From positions 94,313,115 to 94,377,114 of the forward strand of contig CM041085.1 in the NCBI GenBank assembly GCA_023079485.1: a stretch of DNA of 64,000 nucleotides, written 5' to 3'. Within the stretch, counting starts at the first letter, position 1, and each line of letters begins with the position of its first letter. The stretch comes from Archilochus colubris. Lineage: Eukaryota; Chordata; Aves; Apodiformes; Trochilidae. The notes below the pieces were generated by a model, which did not search any database, was not told where the DNA came from, and was given only the letters and a program-made list of their open reading frames with translations. Positions 1 to 54,644 of this stretch are shown here, one piece after another. The position numbers and the translations under genes are program-made.

Positions 1-2384
1 TAAAAAAATAGGAAATTCTAGGAAATCTACAGGCTGCATAGTAAATTGTATATATGCTTGGGAAAAAGGAATTAAACTAATAAAAATGTATTAGAATGTT
101 CTTTAAATTATTATGTTCCTTTCAGTTTTCCTTAGCATTACTATAGATTTGGTATTTGGCATCATGATAAGTAGAAGCCTCCAGGTATTTACATAATAAA
201 TTAGTGCCAGCACTTTAATTAACTCACTTCTGTGTATTACTAAATAGGAACTTCATATTACAAGTAAAGAGCCATTTGGGAGAACAGTAAATGGAGGACC
301 AAATCATCGCATGTCTGCTGAAATGAGCAAATCTCAGTTTTCAGGAAGGTGATGTTAAAGGGGAAGAAGTAATTTTACATACTGGGATTTTTACTTACTG
401 TGGGAAAGATGATAGCATTTTCAGTAAGTTATTATAGACTAAAAAGTTTTTGAAAGTGTCTTGTAGCAAAAGTGGCACTGGGACTACTTTGATTTCTGAG
501 ATTCAGCCTGGGAAAAGCAAGCTCCAAGTGTGTAGTATGTGGCCTTTATTAACTCTTCCATAAGACCATAAGGTCAGGTTCTTTTCAAAATAGTGTGACA
601 GCTTTAACAGACATAAATAATATGTTGAGAGATGATTTAAATATTTAATTATTGTTTTCAACTTTTATTTTCAGTGCACTGTTGGTAATTTTATCACATG
701 AGGATCTAAGACATACACAGGTTTTTTTTGACCCTTATAGTGTTATTGCAACATTGGTTTTATAATGAATAGCTATATACATCAGTTGAAAATACAATTA
801 ATTCAGTTCATCTTCAAGAAATACCCTTCCTTATTCTTGCATAAGGCACATAGATGAAATGTGCAGTAGTAACTAGGCAGTAATAGCTTTCAACAATTAA
901 AGCAGAGATACATTATTATTCTTATTGTTGTTACTACTTCTGCTGTGGCTACTACTAATACTGATTTGTTTTTTATAGAGCCCTGTGGGTGTTAGTAGGT
1001 AATAACTGTCAAATTTACACAATTATTTTTTTTCCCTCATTGCTCTGCATACATATGAATTCAGAGAACCTGTAGTTAGTTTCACAGATTAATCTAAATT
1101 AAATTTAATTCTTAATTCTAAAGGCCTGAGGAAATACTAAGTTCCTGCTTGTAAGTGAATCCTAGTGCTTCCACCTGAGGCATAAAACTGATCAGTCCTT
1201 ATAATGCCTTGTAATTCCTTGCATTTACTCTCTATTGACAGTATGGTCAAAATCAGACACAATGAAACAGGCAGACAGAAAAAAGATTATTGACATTAAG
1301 ATCATTATTTTCTCTAACAAAAGCATGGTATTTTGGGTGTTTTGGGAAAGCGCTAAAATCACAGTCCAAAGGTCCCTGATGAGGTCTAATGGGGGAAATT
1401 AACCACCACAAACCATTTTCTGAGTCTTTTACATATTTATATTTCCCTTGGATCACATTTTTAGATTATGCTTGCAATCACAGAATGAAAAATGTTTTTA
1501 ATAAAAAGGGGAAGTGCAATTCTCTACAGAAATCCTGAGACAAAGAGAACATTCTACAACAAATGTTTTGATACTACTTCAGAGTAGTGTTTTATAACAT
1601 TGGATAGTTTGTAGTAATAGAAAGAAAACTGATATATGCTTGCACTGCAGTCTTCTAGATCATACAGAATATAGTGGAAAAATAAGAAATGTTTTATGCT
1701 ATCATTTCATGCTGTTTTCCTCTGTGAAAGTGTTTAATTTAAATTAAAAAACTCTGAACATTAGTATCAAAATGAATAAATTACTCCTTTTGCATCTGCC
1801 AAGTGGTCACCAGATTCAAATACATTTTTCATACAAAGTAATCAGCAAAATCTCCAAAGAATTAATAAGGCTAATAAAGCTTTTATTGAAATCATTAGAT
1901 TTAATCTAACTATCTAAACTTAGCTATAACCTTTTTATGGAGGCTCAATATATCCACACGTGTAATTCAAGCAGATTTTTTTTAGCTAATAAAAATGTCT
2001 GCCTAATAGACACTGATAGTGATAAAGAGAGAATAAAATAGTTTGGAAATGACGTTAGAGATCCACTTTTAGAATTAATAATATTAGAGTAGTCTCAAAT
2101 GTTAGGGATTTTATTATTATCTAGATCTGTAATTCATGAAAAACCTTGCATTTTTCTTTTAGAAAGTGATTCATAGACAGGAATATAAACAGAATAAATC
2201 TGCTTTCATTATCTGCAATTTGAAATGTTGAAAAAAATTATTGGATGTAAAAACAATATTTTCTGTGATACAAAACAAAAATTGAACTTTGAGTTGGCAT
2301 TAAGCATGGTTTTGTCATTCTCCTCAGTCTTACTGGCAGCTAATGTTTCTTAACATCAGGCAACATAGAGCTGCTATGTTGTTA

Positions 2385-2446
2385 GCAGGGAATTGGCACA
2401 AGATGATCTTTAAGGTCCCTTCCAACACAAATGAGTATATGATTCC
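2385..2446 (+). mobile_element. CR1 LINE, 3'-end scrap
   Basis: The sequence GATGATCTTTAAGGTCCCTT followed by CCAACAC and ATGATTCCAT is the degenerate 3' terminus of avian CR1. Only about 60 bp are recognisable. Confidence 0.75.
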
Positions 2447-2581
2447 ATATATTGCCTTTGCACTTGTTTGAAAAGCTTATCATTGCTTTCCCTTTGGATC
2501 CTAGGTCAGGATATTCTTATTTTATTCCTTTTAATAACTAGTCTATTTTTAGAGACTTTTAATAAAGAGCCTTATTTTTCA

Positions 2582-2624
2582 AGACTTTCTGTATTTAAAC
2601 CAGAACAGACTTTCTGTATTTAAA
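2582..2624. repeat. 18-bp direct repeat
   Basis: AGACTTTCTGTATTTAAA occurs at 2582 and again at 2607. Confidence 0.9.
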
Positions 2625-3623
2625 TTTGTATTTATTCTGACTTTTCTGTACTCAAACCAAACTTGTATCATATGGCAAATAAATAATGTAAAAATGTCAA
2701 CATTTGCAAAGTACCTCTTGGCTAATCTGTTTATTAGATTATTTTTTTTCTTATTTCTCTTTCCCCCTACCTCCTACCTGTGCAATGTTTAAAAAAGAAA
2801 ACTATTTCCATTAGCAAGTGTAAGCATTTATTTTTGAATGCAGCTGGATGTAAAGTACAGTTTGGTTATGATGTTGTTAGCTATAAAGTTTAAATTATCA
2901 AAACACGATTAGTTTTTGTTTTAATTCTAACTGAAGATAGATTGTGCCCTTTTTGGTTGCAGTCATAACAGAGGTCAGATAAGATGTGCTCCAATGCTAT
3001 GCAGTGTTATCTAATAACTGATTACTTAATGACTGATTATTCCTTAAAAAAACCCACCTAACTTTGACTGTTAGTGGTATTTGTTATCCTAAACCATGTG
3101 ATTATTTTTAATATTCTGTAAGATGTAATGTCTGACTATTTACATATATTTGGCTGTTCATATCTCTTAAAATTCTCTTTACAGCTTCCCAAAATTCTTT
3201 TCTTCATGACAGCTTTCTTGAGAAAAGCTATATTTTTAAAACGCAGGGCTGATTGCATTTAGTGCAAACATGATTTAGTTTTCATGTCACACTGCATAAA
3301 GGCTACATTCTTTAGTTGTAACTAAACCAGGATTCATAACATCTTAGCTTTCTTTCTAGTTTTCAGTCTACAGAACTAAAGTGCTTCTAACAAAAAGAGC
3401 ACCTGACTAAAAAGTTAGGCCAGGATCAGCAGATACCTGTGTACTTTACAGATTACCATGTCTGAGTTGGTGCCAGTAAGAATGACAGTCACCTGGAACA
3501 CAGACATATCTCAAAGTCATGGTGACTCTGATAGAGGGCAGGCTATTGACAGCGGAAGGATGCAAAGCAAGGAATTCTAGAGAAAGTTTTCTTTGCTGTT
3601 GCTGTGACTGTCAGTTTTCATGT

Positions 3624-3722
3624 GAGAATCACAGAGTCATGGAATGGTTTGAGTTGAAGGGGGCTTTAAAGATCATCTAGTTCCAACCTTCCTGTTTGGG
3701 CAGGAACCCATTCCACACTGGT
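3624..3722 (-). mobile_element. CR1 LINE, 3'-end scrap
   Basis: AATCACAGAGTCATGGAATGG followed by AAAGATCATCTAGTTCCAACC is the reverse complement of the CR1 3' end. It fades after GGGCAGGAACC. Confidence 0.8.
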
Positions 3723-5352
3723 TTTGTGACTAAATGAAACACAGGCTGTGAAGGCCAAGACCAATTTACAACTTCTTACTTCAGAACAGGAACGAACTTT
3801 AACTCTGTTTTGAATATGTATGTAGTGGGGTTTTGCTATAAAAATGTTACCAAGATACTACTTGTATTGATATGTGTTGTAAGCTCCTACCATGCAAATG
3901 CAAGTACTCATCACGGTTACTCATGATACCATGGAAATGAAAGTAAAGGTTGAGCAATATGTATCAGAAAAATACAGTATTGTTACACATATCAGAGAAA
4001 TACAGTATGGTTTTATCTGCTAAAGATGAATATACTGTTATTTTTAGGACTCCTGGTTGCGAAATGGTAGCTCAGCACGAAGTCTTGGTCACAGACAGAG
4101 GAAGCACACAATATATATATCTAAATATCTATCTATATATACGTGTTTTTGTGTGTGTGTGAAGCCAAAAATTAATTCTTCTTATAATGGAAGTCTTAGT
4201 AGTTTAATTCAACAAACTTTTTTAATCTACATTTAATTATTACCAAAAAAAAAGAAAGAATGATGGTGCAATTATAGTACTTTAATACTAATGTATCAAT
4301 AATAACAATAACTATAAAGGAATTAAAATTGTAACATAGTTTCTGTATCACCATCCCACAGCTCCTCTGAATCTTAAACTCAGTAGCTTTCAAATACTGG
4401 AGAGGTTAATACCAGAAGTCATCTGCTTCTGCAATCTTTGACTAGCATGAATATGATGATGATGTGGTTGCTTTCTTCTTGCTTCCCTAGGACCCAATTT
4501 GGATCACTTCTGTATGTTTGCTAACACACTTCTACACACTTTTATCTTTCTTTATTGATCTACAGCTACAGATCTGTATTGCATCCAAATGTACTTTACA
4601 CAGTGTGCTCTGTGTATATTAGGTACTGGCTTTGTTACCCCTAAAGCCAGTTTTGTCTGCTTTCAGGGGTACATTTCTTGACCTACAGTGGGTGGTTTAG
4701 AGCTTCTAACAGGGCACTGTTACCTGCATATTCAAGAAGATTGCCGTATAATTTTGAGACTAATGACCAGAGATTATCTTCACTGCTTCTGGGATTGTTT
4801 TTTACTAATATAGGTCAAGAATAACTACTCAAGTGCTTACAGATTCACAGATGTAAAATGAAGGTAGATGTAAGAATCAAGTCTGCAGTCCTTAGAGTGT
4901 CATATTTACCACTTTCTCCTAACACAGATAAATTTCATGACACAGAATGTTACAAGGTGAAAATAAATATGTTAATTATCACTGAGATATGGGGGACATT
5001 TTCAACATAAATATGGGGTTTGAGAAAGTACATTCAGATGTGTGTAATTAGATTTTAAAGGATAGGCAGACCTTTATTACCAAAAAGACTGATTATGTAA
5101 TTAGCTTTTGTGTTGTGCTTGTTATTTTTTGAAATTTAAACTATGAGAAGCATTGCTGAAAAGGGCTTATAAATATGCTGTCGTAACTGTTATTCCTATG
5201 GTTTTTAGGAGAAATTATATTGTTTGCTCACCCTAGCTCATAAGACTACTAATATGTAGTATCTAGTTAAATTCAAATAACTCCACAAGTAATTTGTTAA
5301 TAGTAATTTTAATATTTCAATTTATAGTGTTAAGACAATTTCCCTGTATGGT

Positions 5353-5565
5353 TGTGGTGGGTCAGCCTTGGCTGCCTGCTAGGTACCCATGAAGCTGCTC
5401 TCTTAACTTGCCCTACTCACCAAGACACTGGGAGAAAATAAGATGAAAAGGTTTGTGATTCAAAATAAGGACAGGGAGATTGCTCACAGAAGAAATAGAT
5501 TCAACACAGAAAAGATTTATTGCCAATTAAAAATAGAGCAGGATAATAAATAATGATAAAACCTT
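5353..5565 (-). mobile_element. LTR fragment of an avian endogenous retrovirus-like element
   Basis: The segment begins TGTGGTGGGT and shares a long stretch of similarity with the reverse complement of 43060-43280, including AAGGACAGGGAGAT and TTATTGCCAA. The minus strand is taken as sense because the other copy carries its polyadenylation-like region in that orientation. About 210 bp remain and no internal retroviral genes are visible. The family name is not assigned. Confidence 0.7.
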
Positions 5566-6891
5566 TATCTCAGGCCTGAGTCTTCTACATCTCCAAAGAA
5601 AAATTGAGATCTCCAAAGATATAAGCAGAGGTGAAATTATTTTTTCTGACTTGGAAGGAAAGGTAGTAATGAATGCATGCTTTTTTGCTTTCTTTTCCAT
5701 TGTTCTGTTTAAAAAGTAATTAAAACAGAATATAGTGTTTCTTTAAAGTGTTAAATTTCTGTATTTGTTTCCTACTGCTATTCTGACAGTTGGAGCAGCA
5801 GCAGGTTCAAAAATGAAAGTCATATACTTGGCATTTTACTTTGGCAGAAAATGAGAAGTAGAAGAACGTGCTTCTATATCAGAGAATTGTCTTTAAAATT
5901 CTCCATAAGTTATGCGTTTCACCCTCTTAGTATGACTGTATGAATTATTGTCTTATCTTGAAATTCTGACTTTTTTTGTTTTAATCTTGAGTTTCTCTTT
6001 CAGATTTAAATCAAGCTGACTGATAATTCATTAAAAATACAGCTCATATAAATTTATGAAAACATTCATTGTTCATTGGTATTTGACTTAAATTATTTCT
6101 TGGTGCTTTGTATTATTTGTGTATTTAGAAATGGCAGCTTAATTGCATATATAAAACAAAACAGAGAAGGAGAATGTCTTGAAGTGGTAAACTGGAACTT
6201 GATGTCTAAAAACTGTTGCTGAAGATTGAACTCTAACTTGGCAACAAGCTTCTTGTCTAAATGAATAACAGATTGTGGCAGCTCTGATAATTCTGAAGTC
6301 ATTACCCTGATGTTTTTTTTTGTGTATCTCCCTCTACACAGCAAACAAAACTGTTTTTAATAATATGCTCATTGCCTTACTGTGAATGTATTTAAATCAG
6401 TTAAATACACAATTAACTATAGAAATATATAATCAACAGCTACTAGTAAAAATGGCACTTCATAGTAATAAGAATTTTATTATTTTGGTTTTTATCTTAT
6501 TTTTTGCAGCCAGTTTTGTAATTTTTTTAATTGTAACTTCCAGCCACTCTATGTCCATTCTTAATATATATACATAGAATTAGAATGTTCTTCCTTATAG
6601 GACTATACTGGTATGAGTGATTAATTTCCTGAGAATTGGATATGGCAAGTACATTCGCTGCAGAGAATACAGAAAAGCTATGCTATCAGAAGTGATCCAA
6701 AGAACTGAAAACAATTAGGAAGCAGACAATCTCTGATTACTTACCTGAAAAATCTGGGGGGCATAGGGCAGGCAGCTGGTGATACTCATTATGAAGTCAA
6801 CTCTTGGATTTTAAAATTATGCCTTTTTTATTCTTATATTATGCTGGTAATTTTTTGGTCTTTTTTAAGCCAGCATCTCCCCCTTTATTCA

Positions 6892-6892
<1 letters not shown>

Positions 6893-6937
<45 letters not shown>
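6893..6937. repeat. (ATT)15 microsatellite
   Basis: A perfect run of fifteen ATT units, likely polymorphic in length. Confidence 0.95.
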
Positions 6938-6941
<4 letters not shown>

Positions 6942-7215
6942 TCATTATTCATTAATCTCTAATTTCTTCTAGGCGAGGTTATTAGGTTCTTTTTCAAGTT
7001 ATTAAGGGATGAAAGGAAAATAAGTTCTTGATAATGAGGAACATAAATCATAATGTCAATATTGAAAAATGCTGTTTAAGTAACTGCAATTGTTGATTAA
7101 AGATAGTATCAAAAGCCCTGAATGTTTCTTCAAAATAAGAAACAGAATAATCCAAGTGTTTAAGTAAATTTTCTGTTACTCAACAAAAAAATGAAGGAAT
7201 TGAGATTTTTGTAGT

Positions 7216-7535
7216 TCATGGAATGATTTGGATAGGTAGGGACCTTAAAGATCATTCAGCTCCACCCCCCCACATAGTGTGGGCAGGGATCAGGTTGCTC
7301 AAAGCTCCATCCAACCTAGCCATGAACACTTCCAAGGAGGGGGCACCTACAACTTCCTTGAGCAACCTCTTCCAGTGTTCTCCCCAGCCTCACACTAAAG
7401 AATTTCTTCCTAATGTCTAACTGAAATCTACCCTCTTTTAGTTTTAAACCATTACCCTTTGTAAGGTCTTCCTGGAGCCTTCTCTTCTTCAGGCTGAACA
7501 ACCCCAGCTCTCTCAGCCTGTATTTGTGGCCCATT
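7216..7535 (-). mobile_element. CR1 LINE, 3' region
   Basis: Reverse complement of CR1 from the 3' terminus (GGGACCTTAAAGATCATTCA) through the TTCTTCCTAATGTCTAA and GGCTGAACAACCCCAGC blocks. About 85 bp between ACCCTTTG and TAAGGTCTTCC are missing compared with the copy at 9546. The 65-72 codon frames here are repeat-derived. It ends about 105 bp before the CUB3 exon. Confidence 0.93.
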
Positions 7536-7641
7536 TTGCATAACTTGATATATGATAGCCAAATAATTTGCTATAAGACTAAAACAGATCAGATAACTTA
7601 TGGGTGTGTTTTGAAATTATTTATTTATTTATTTTTTATAG

Positions 7642-50125
<42,484 letters not shown>

Positions 50126-51032
50126 TGAAAGTGTTGATCCCCAAGCTATACAAACTTTAAAGTCAGTGCAAGATATAAATAATGTATGTCTCTGAGTGCA
50201 AAAATGAGAAAAAGGAATAGTCAGAATAGTAATAGAAAAAAAAATCAAAATGTTTTTGAGTTAAAATGTAAATTTAATTATTGACCTCTATGTTTGCAAA
50301 AAGTAAGATAGAAATTTCTTTGGTTTTCAGTGATATTTTTTTTTAATATTGTGTTTTTATTCTTGTAACTCTAGGCTGTTTTTTAAACTGTTTTTAAACT
50401 CTAAACTGTATGATAGCATTGTCTTAAAAATCAGTAACCATAAGTGCAAACTGAGTGAACAATTCTTTTCTGGGAAAAGGTCTGGGACTGGATTTTATAA
50501 AATTTGTACTGTTGCTCTATTTGATTTGTGAAATGGTTTTATCGCCACCACGTGAAGTCGGCCTGATCAGGTACTATTGATACAATGCCTCTGAAATGTC
50601 AAATAGTTCGGGGTCTTGTTTTAAATAAGATTTTTCTTATTGAAAATCTTGTAAGATTTTATTTCATTAGGGGATAAACTCAGCTTCAGCTTGATTCTTT
50701 TGATTGTTTCAAATAGGACTTTTTTCAGATTTAAGAGATAAACCTATCACCTGCATTGTATATACGTGTATAATATGTATACATAGTTTTTACAGGAAAA
50801 AAAGTAAACTATTTCTAATTTTGTTTTGAAAGGCTGGGCTTATTTAGCACATTATGAAAGAAAGTAACAGATGAGAGTGAAGCCAATATCATGTGGAATT
50901 TGCCATACATTTGGAAATTTCTAGATTTGTCTTAGGTTGTTTTCAGCTTGATTTTTCTTAGTCAATGACTTCTTGTCTGTAAATGTTGGCTTAGCAAGTG
51001 TACACCATCCTATATCTTAATCATACACAGAC

Positions 51033-51760
51033 ACACATAATTGTCACAGTTGGAAAAAACCCAAAGATCACTACATCCAACTGTCAAAATCCCCCCCTTC
51101 ACAAATAAAATAGATATATCAATATCTGTATCACCCACTAGAGCATGTGTATATGAAGTACTACATATACATGGCTTGTAAATACTTCCAGGGATAGTGA
51201 CTCCACTACCTCCTTGGGCAGCCTGTTCCAGTGCCTAACTACTCTCTCTGTAAAGAAATTCTTCCTTATATCTAGTCTAAACCTCCCCTGGTGCAACTTC
51301 AGACCGTTTCCTATAGTCCTATCATTGTTTAGCAGAGGCCAGCACCCATCTCCCTACAACCTCCTTTCAGGTACTTGTAGAGAGCAATAAGGTCTCCCCC
51401 CAGCCTTCCTCAAGTGAAACATTCCCAATTCCCTCAGCCTCTCCTCAGAGGGCTTGTTTTCCAGACCTTTCACCAGCTAGGTTGCCCTTCTCTGAACTCC
51501 TTCCAGTACCTCAGTATCTTTCTTGTAGTGAGGGGCCCAGAACTAAACACAGTGCTTGAGGCATGGCCTCACCAGTGCTAAAAGGGGCAAAGGGGGTCCC
51601 TTCTCTTGCTGGCCAAACTATTCCTGGTACAAGCCAGGATGCCCTGTGCCTTCCTGGCCACCCAGGCACACTGCTGGCTTATATTCAGCTACCTGTTGAC
51701 CAGCACCCTCAGGTCCTTTTCTGCCTGGCAGCTTTCTGGCCACTACTCTCAGCCCAGATT
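51033..51760 (-). mobile_element. CR1 LINE, 3' region
   Basis: Antisense CR1 of about 730 bp: GTCACAGTTGGAAAAAACCC, CTCCTTGGGCAGCCTGTTCC, AATTCTTCCTTATATCTAG, AATAAGGTCTCCCCCCAGCC and GACCAGCACCCTCAGGTCCT. It belongs to a more diverged subfamily than the copies at 9546 and 58947. The frames of 98 and 117 codons starting at 51563 and 51606 are antisense repeat sequence. Confidence 0.93.
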
Positions 51761-54620
51761 GGAAGAGACTTCCAACCAGTACAACCTTTTGTGGAGAAGG
51801 AAGCCTGGAGGAGATCATCAAGGGCTACCTACCTGTGCGTTAGGAGTTCTCTTTTCTGAGAAAAGAAAGTTTTCAGAGTTCAATCTGAGAAGTGAACTAA
51901 TACTGCCTGTAGTACATTATATAGTTTGCAAGGAATTTTCTAGACAAAAAATGGATTAGGGGTTGAAGGTGTAAAAAATCAATCTTGAAATCACTTGTAG
52001 TTTCTGAGAAATACATTTAGGGAATTCTTTGAATTTTTGTGGTCCTCTCAAGAAGGATAGGAAATAGAACCAAGGAAATTGAACCTGCCTTTGTAGTACC
52101 ATACTGCAGTTTATCCAAAGAAGGAACTAAATTAGAACCTCTTTTAATTTGATGTGAGCTAAAAGTTCAGATAAGTTCTAGAACTCTTTTCAAATCCAAA
52201 CCCCAAAAGAAAAAAAAAAAAAGGCCTTTTCTTGTAGTAGGTGGTATATAAGGGGTATTATGGCAGTGCACTTCTATGCTTCTATGTAAGAGCCAGTTGG
52301 TTGCTGGAATAAGTAGAAGTATTTTGCTGCTCCTGTAGTTATGTTCTGAAAATGATAAAGAATCGGTAAATTGCATTAGGAAGGAATATAGATGTTTTTA
52401 AATGTATTTAGTTTATAGTGAGTGAATATATATACTAACTGTTGTGACAACTCTGGAAAAATAAGAAAATACTCTTTACTGATATCTAAAAAATGAAGAA
52501 TTATTTTTGTTGACAATATCACTAGAAGTATAATAGTATAATCTTTCAATCTTTATACAGACTTCAGTAATGTAAGGAAACAAAAGCTAGTATGTGTTCA
52601 TTTAATGTATGCTTTCTGTTTTCCTCAATATATTTTTACTGTCTTTTTAGTATTATTTTTTGAAAAGTTATCTGTGTCTGTTTCCAAATTCATTCATTAC
52701 CATTTTTATATATGAAGTTAGAGATATTTGTTGAAATAAGATAAAATTAAATGAATATTCATTTCATTTTCTTTGAAAAATTGAATATTTATTACAAAGT
52801 TACATATATATTAAGTACTGTGCTAGAGTGATAAGCTACATAGCCAGTGCTGAAGATTTTATTCAAAATTGCCATCTTATAAAGCTTATTTTGTAAAATG
52901 GAAACTTCTGGTTTATATTACACATTTTCATGTTTGACTACATGCTATATTTACTGCTCAATTCTATTCATGTCCCACTTGAATATAAGTTTTGAACCAT
53001 TATTTTTTATGGAGCATTTATATTTCAGTTATGTGCAGCCATAATTCTGATAAACAAAGATGCTCAGCCACACAACATGCTCAAAGATTCAGCATTTTCT
53101 GTATGTAAATTCAGTATGAAATGATTTGCCTACTAGCATTTTATTACAGTACTTGTTACTAGAAATACATCTAACTTTCTTAGAAGAGAAATCGAAAGAA
53201 TATGTGTGATAATTATTTACTATTAAAAGTAGTATCTTATTTGATCTCTGGAATCTTCAAGAAGTTATAGGTGTTGGGAAATTTGTGGTTTCAGTTGTTT
53301 GGTGTTTCTCCCACTGTGCTGTATTGTGTGGTACAGAGCATGTACTTTAGTTCAGGTATGACAGGAAAAGTCACATAGAAAGAGAGACATTTTATGTGGT
53401 TGTCATGTATGTTTTGGCTATTCAAATATTTTTTGTCTTTTAGAAAGCTTGTCATACATAATGTACAGTAACAAGATATTCCTACCTGATATCTTGAAGC
53501 ATCATGTCATCATTCCCATAGCAGGAATGACATATTGCAGTGTTACAGAGATTACTGAAGTATCAGTAATTAACTTAATGAAGTATCAGCTATTGCATTA
53601 GCCAGGAATTTATGACTAGTGAAAGCACTTACTGTGCTGGACACAGATATGCCTGTGTATTCTCCCAAGCATAATTTAGAGATACCTATCCAATCCTATG
53701 TATACTATGTATATGTATATATACACAAGTGTACAAGATAAGTGTGAAAGAAAAATTATTTACTAAGAGCCCAACATTTCCCTTTTGTTATTGCATTCAG
53801 TTTTGAATAAGTTTACAGACTAATTCTAAGACATCCATCAACAAATCCATGTATGGGACTCCACTTCCTAATTGCTGAAGAATGCCTTTTATAAATTATT
53901 CATAAACAGACAGAACTTATCTAAAGCAATGTATCTAAATAAGTCTTTTAACTCCATTGATGAAGAAAATTTGGTATCCAAGAGTGAAAAAAAAATTGGC
54001 TCTGTAGCACAGCTGAGATGAGTGCAATGAAAGAAGCTCTGCTTAGCAGCTGAGGGAAACTGAGAGGGAAGGACAAGGCTCAGTACACTTCAGATCAAGG
54101 TGCTTTCAAATGATTTTTTTTTTTAGCACCAAGAATTATTGCAGAGGTCCCATTTCTTGTTGCCATGGCACCTAAGACACTGGTGGTGAAGATATCCTCT
54201 TACCTTGGTGAGGAGTTCACACAAAGACTGCTTCTTTCTCAAAAGAGTGAAAAGAAACTACTTGTTCTAAAATCTGCTGGCTTTAGAGTGTACATTTGGA
54301 AGATAAATCTATTCTCAAGTCAGTGGCACAAATTCATAGATACATTACTAGGTTCAATAGCCTCTTGATTATTTCTTCCTCATTATCACTTCTACACTGA
54401 GCAAACATCTACATGATATATGCACACCGGCATTTATTTATCAACAAAAATTTTTTGCTCCTTCTAGGACACATGGTAATATATACTTTCATTATTCTTT
54501 TCATTAAATTTGGGATGAAAGCCCTTCAAGTTTAATTTGATTTCATTTGTAAACTAAATATTCACACAAACATATACTGATTTGCATCCCAGAAATAGTA
54601 CTCAATTTCATCTGCTGGTT

Positions 54621-54644
54621 AAAAAAAAAAAAAAAAAAAAAAAA
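54621..54644. repeat. A24 homopolymer
   Basis: Twenty-four A residues followed by GGGTTC. The preceding 200 bp do not resemble CR1 or a known gene that I recognise. Confidence 0.95.

Larger units (their letters stand above)
1..7641 (+). other. CSMD1 intron, 3' part, upstream of the CUB3 exon
   Basis: No coding exon is recognised here; the start of CUB3 must lie further upstream. The stretch is AT-rich and holds a CR1 3'-end scrap near 2385, an 18-bp direct repeat near 2582, a CR1 scrap near 3624, an LTR fragment at 5353, an (ATT)15 microsatellite at 6893 and a larger antisense CR1 at 7216. The remainder is featureless. Confidence 0.8.

Noticed and set aside
6893..6937. CRISPR or other spaced repeat array
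   Set aside because: It is a simple trinucleotide microsatellite; no spaced direct repeats exist anywhere in the window.
51563..51959. Overlapping + strand frames of 98 and 117 codons
   Set aside because: Most of the interval is antisense CR1; the frames are repeat readings without recognised domains.
54165..54368. 67-codon + strand frame after a T-rich tract and AG
   Set aside because: An acceptor-like sequence precedes it, but no CUB or Sushi pattern, no Cys spacing and no matching phase are visible.
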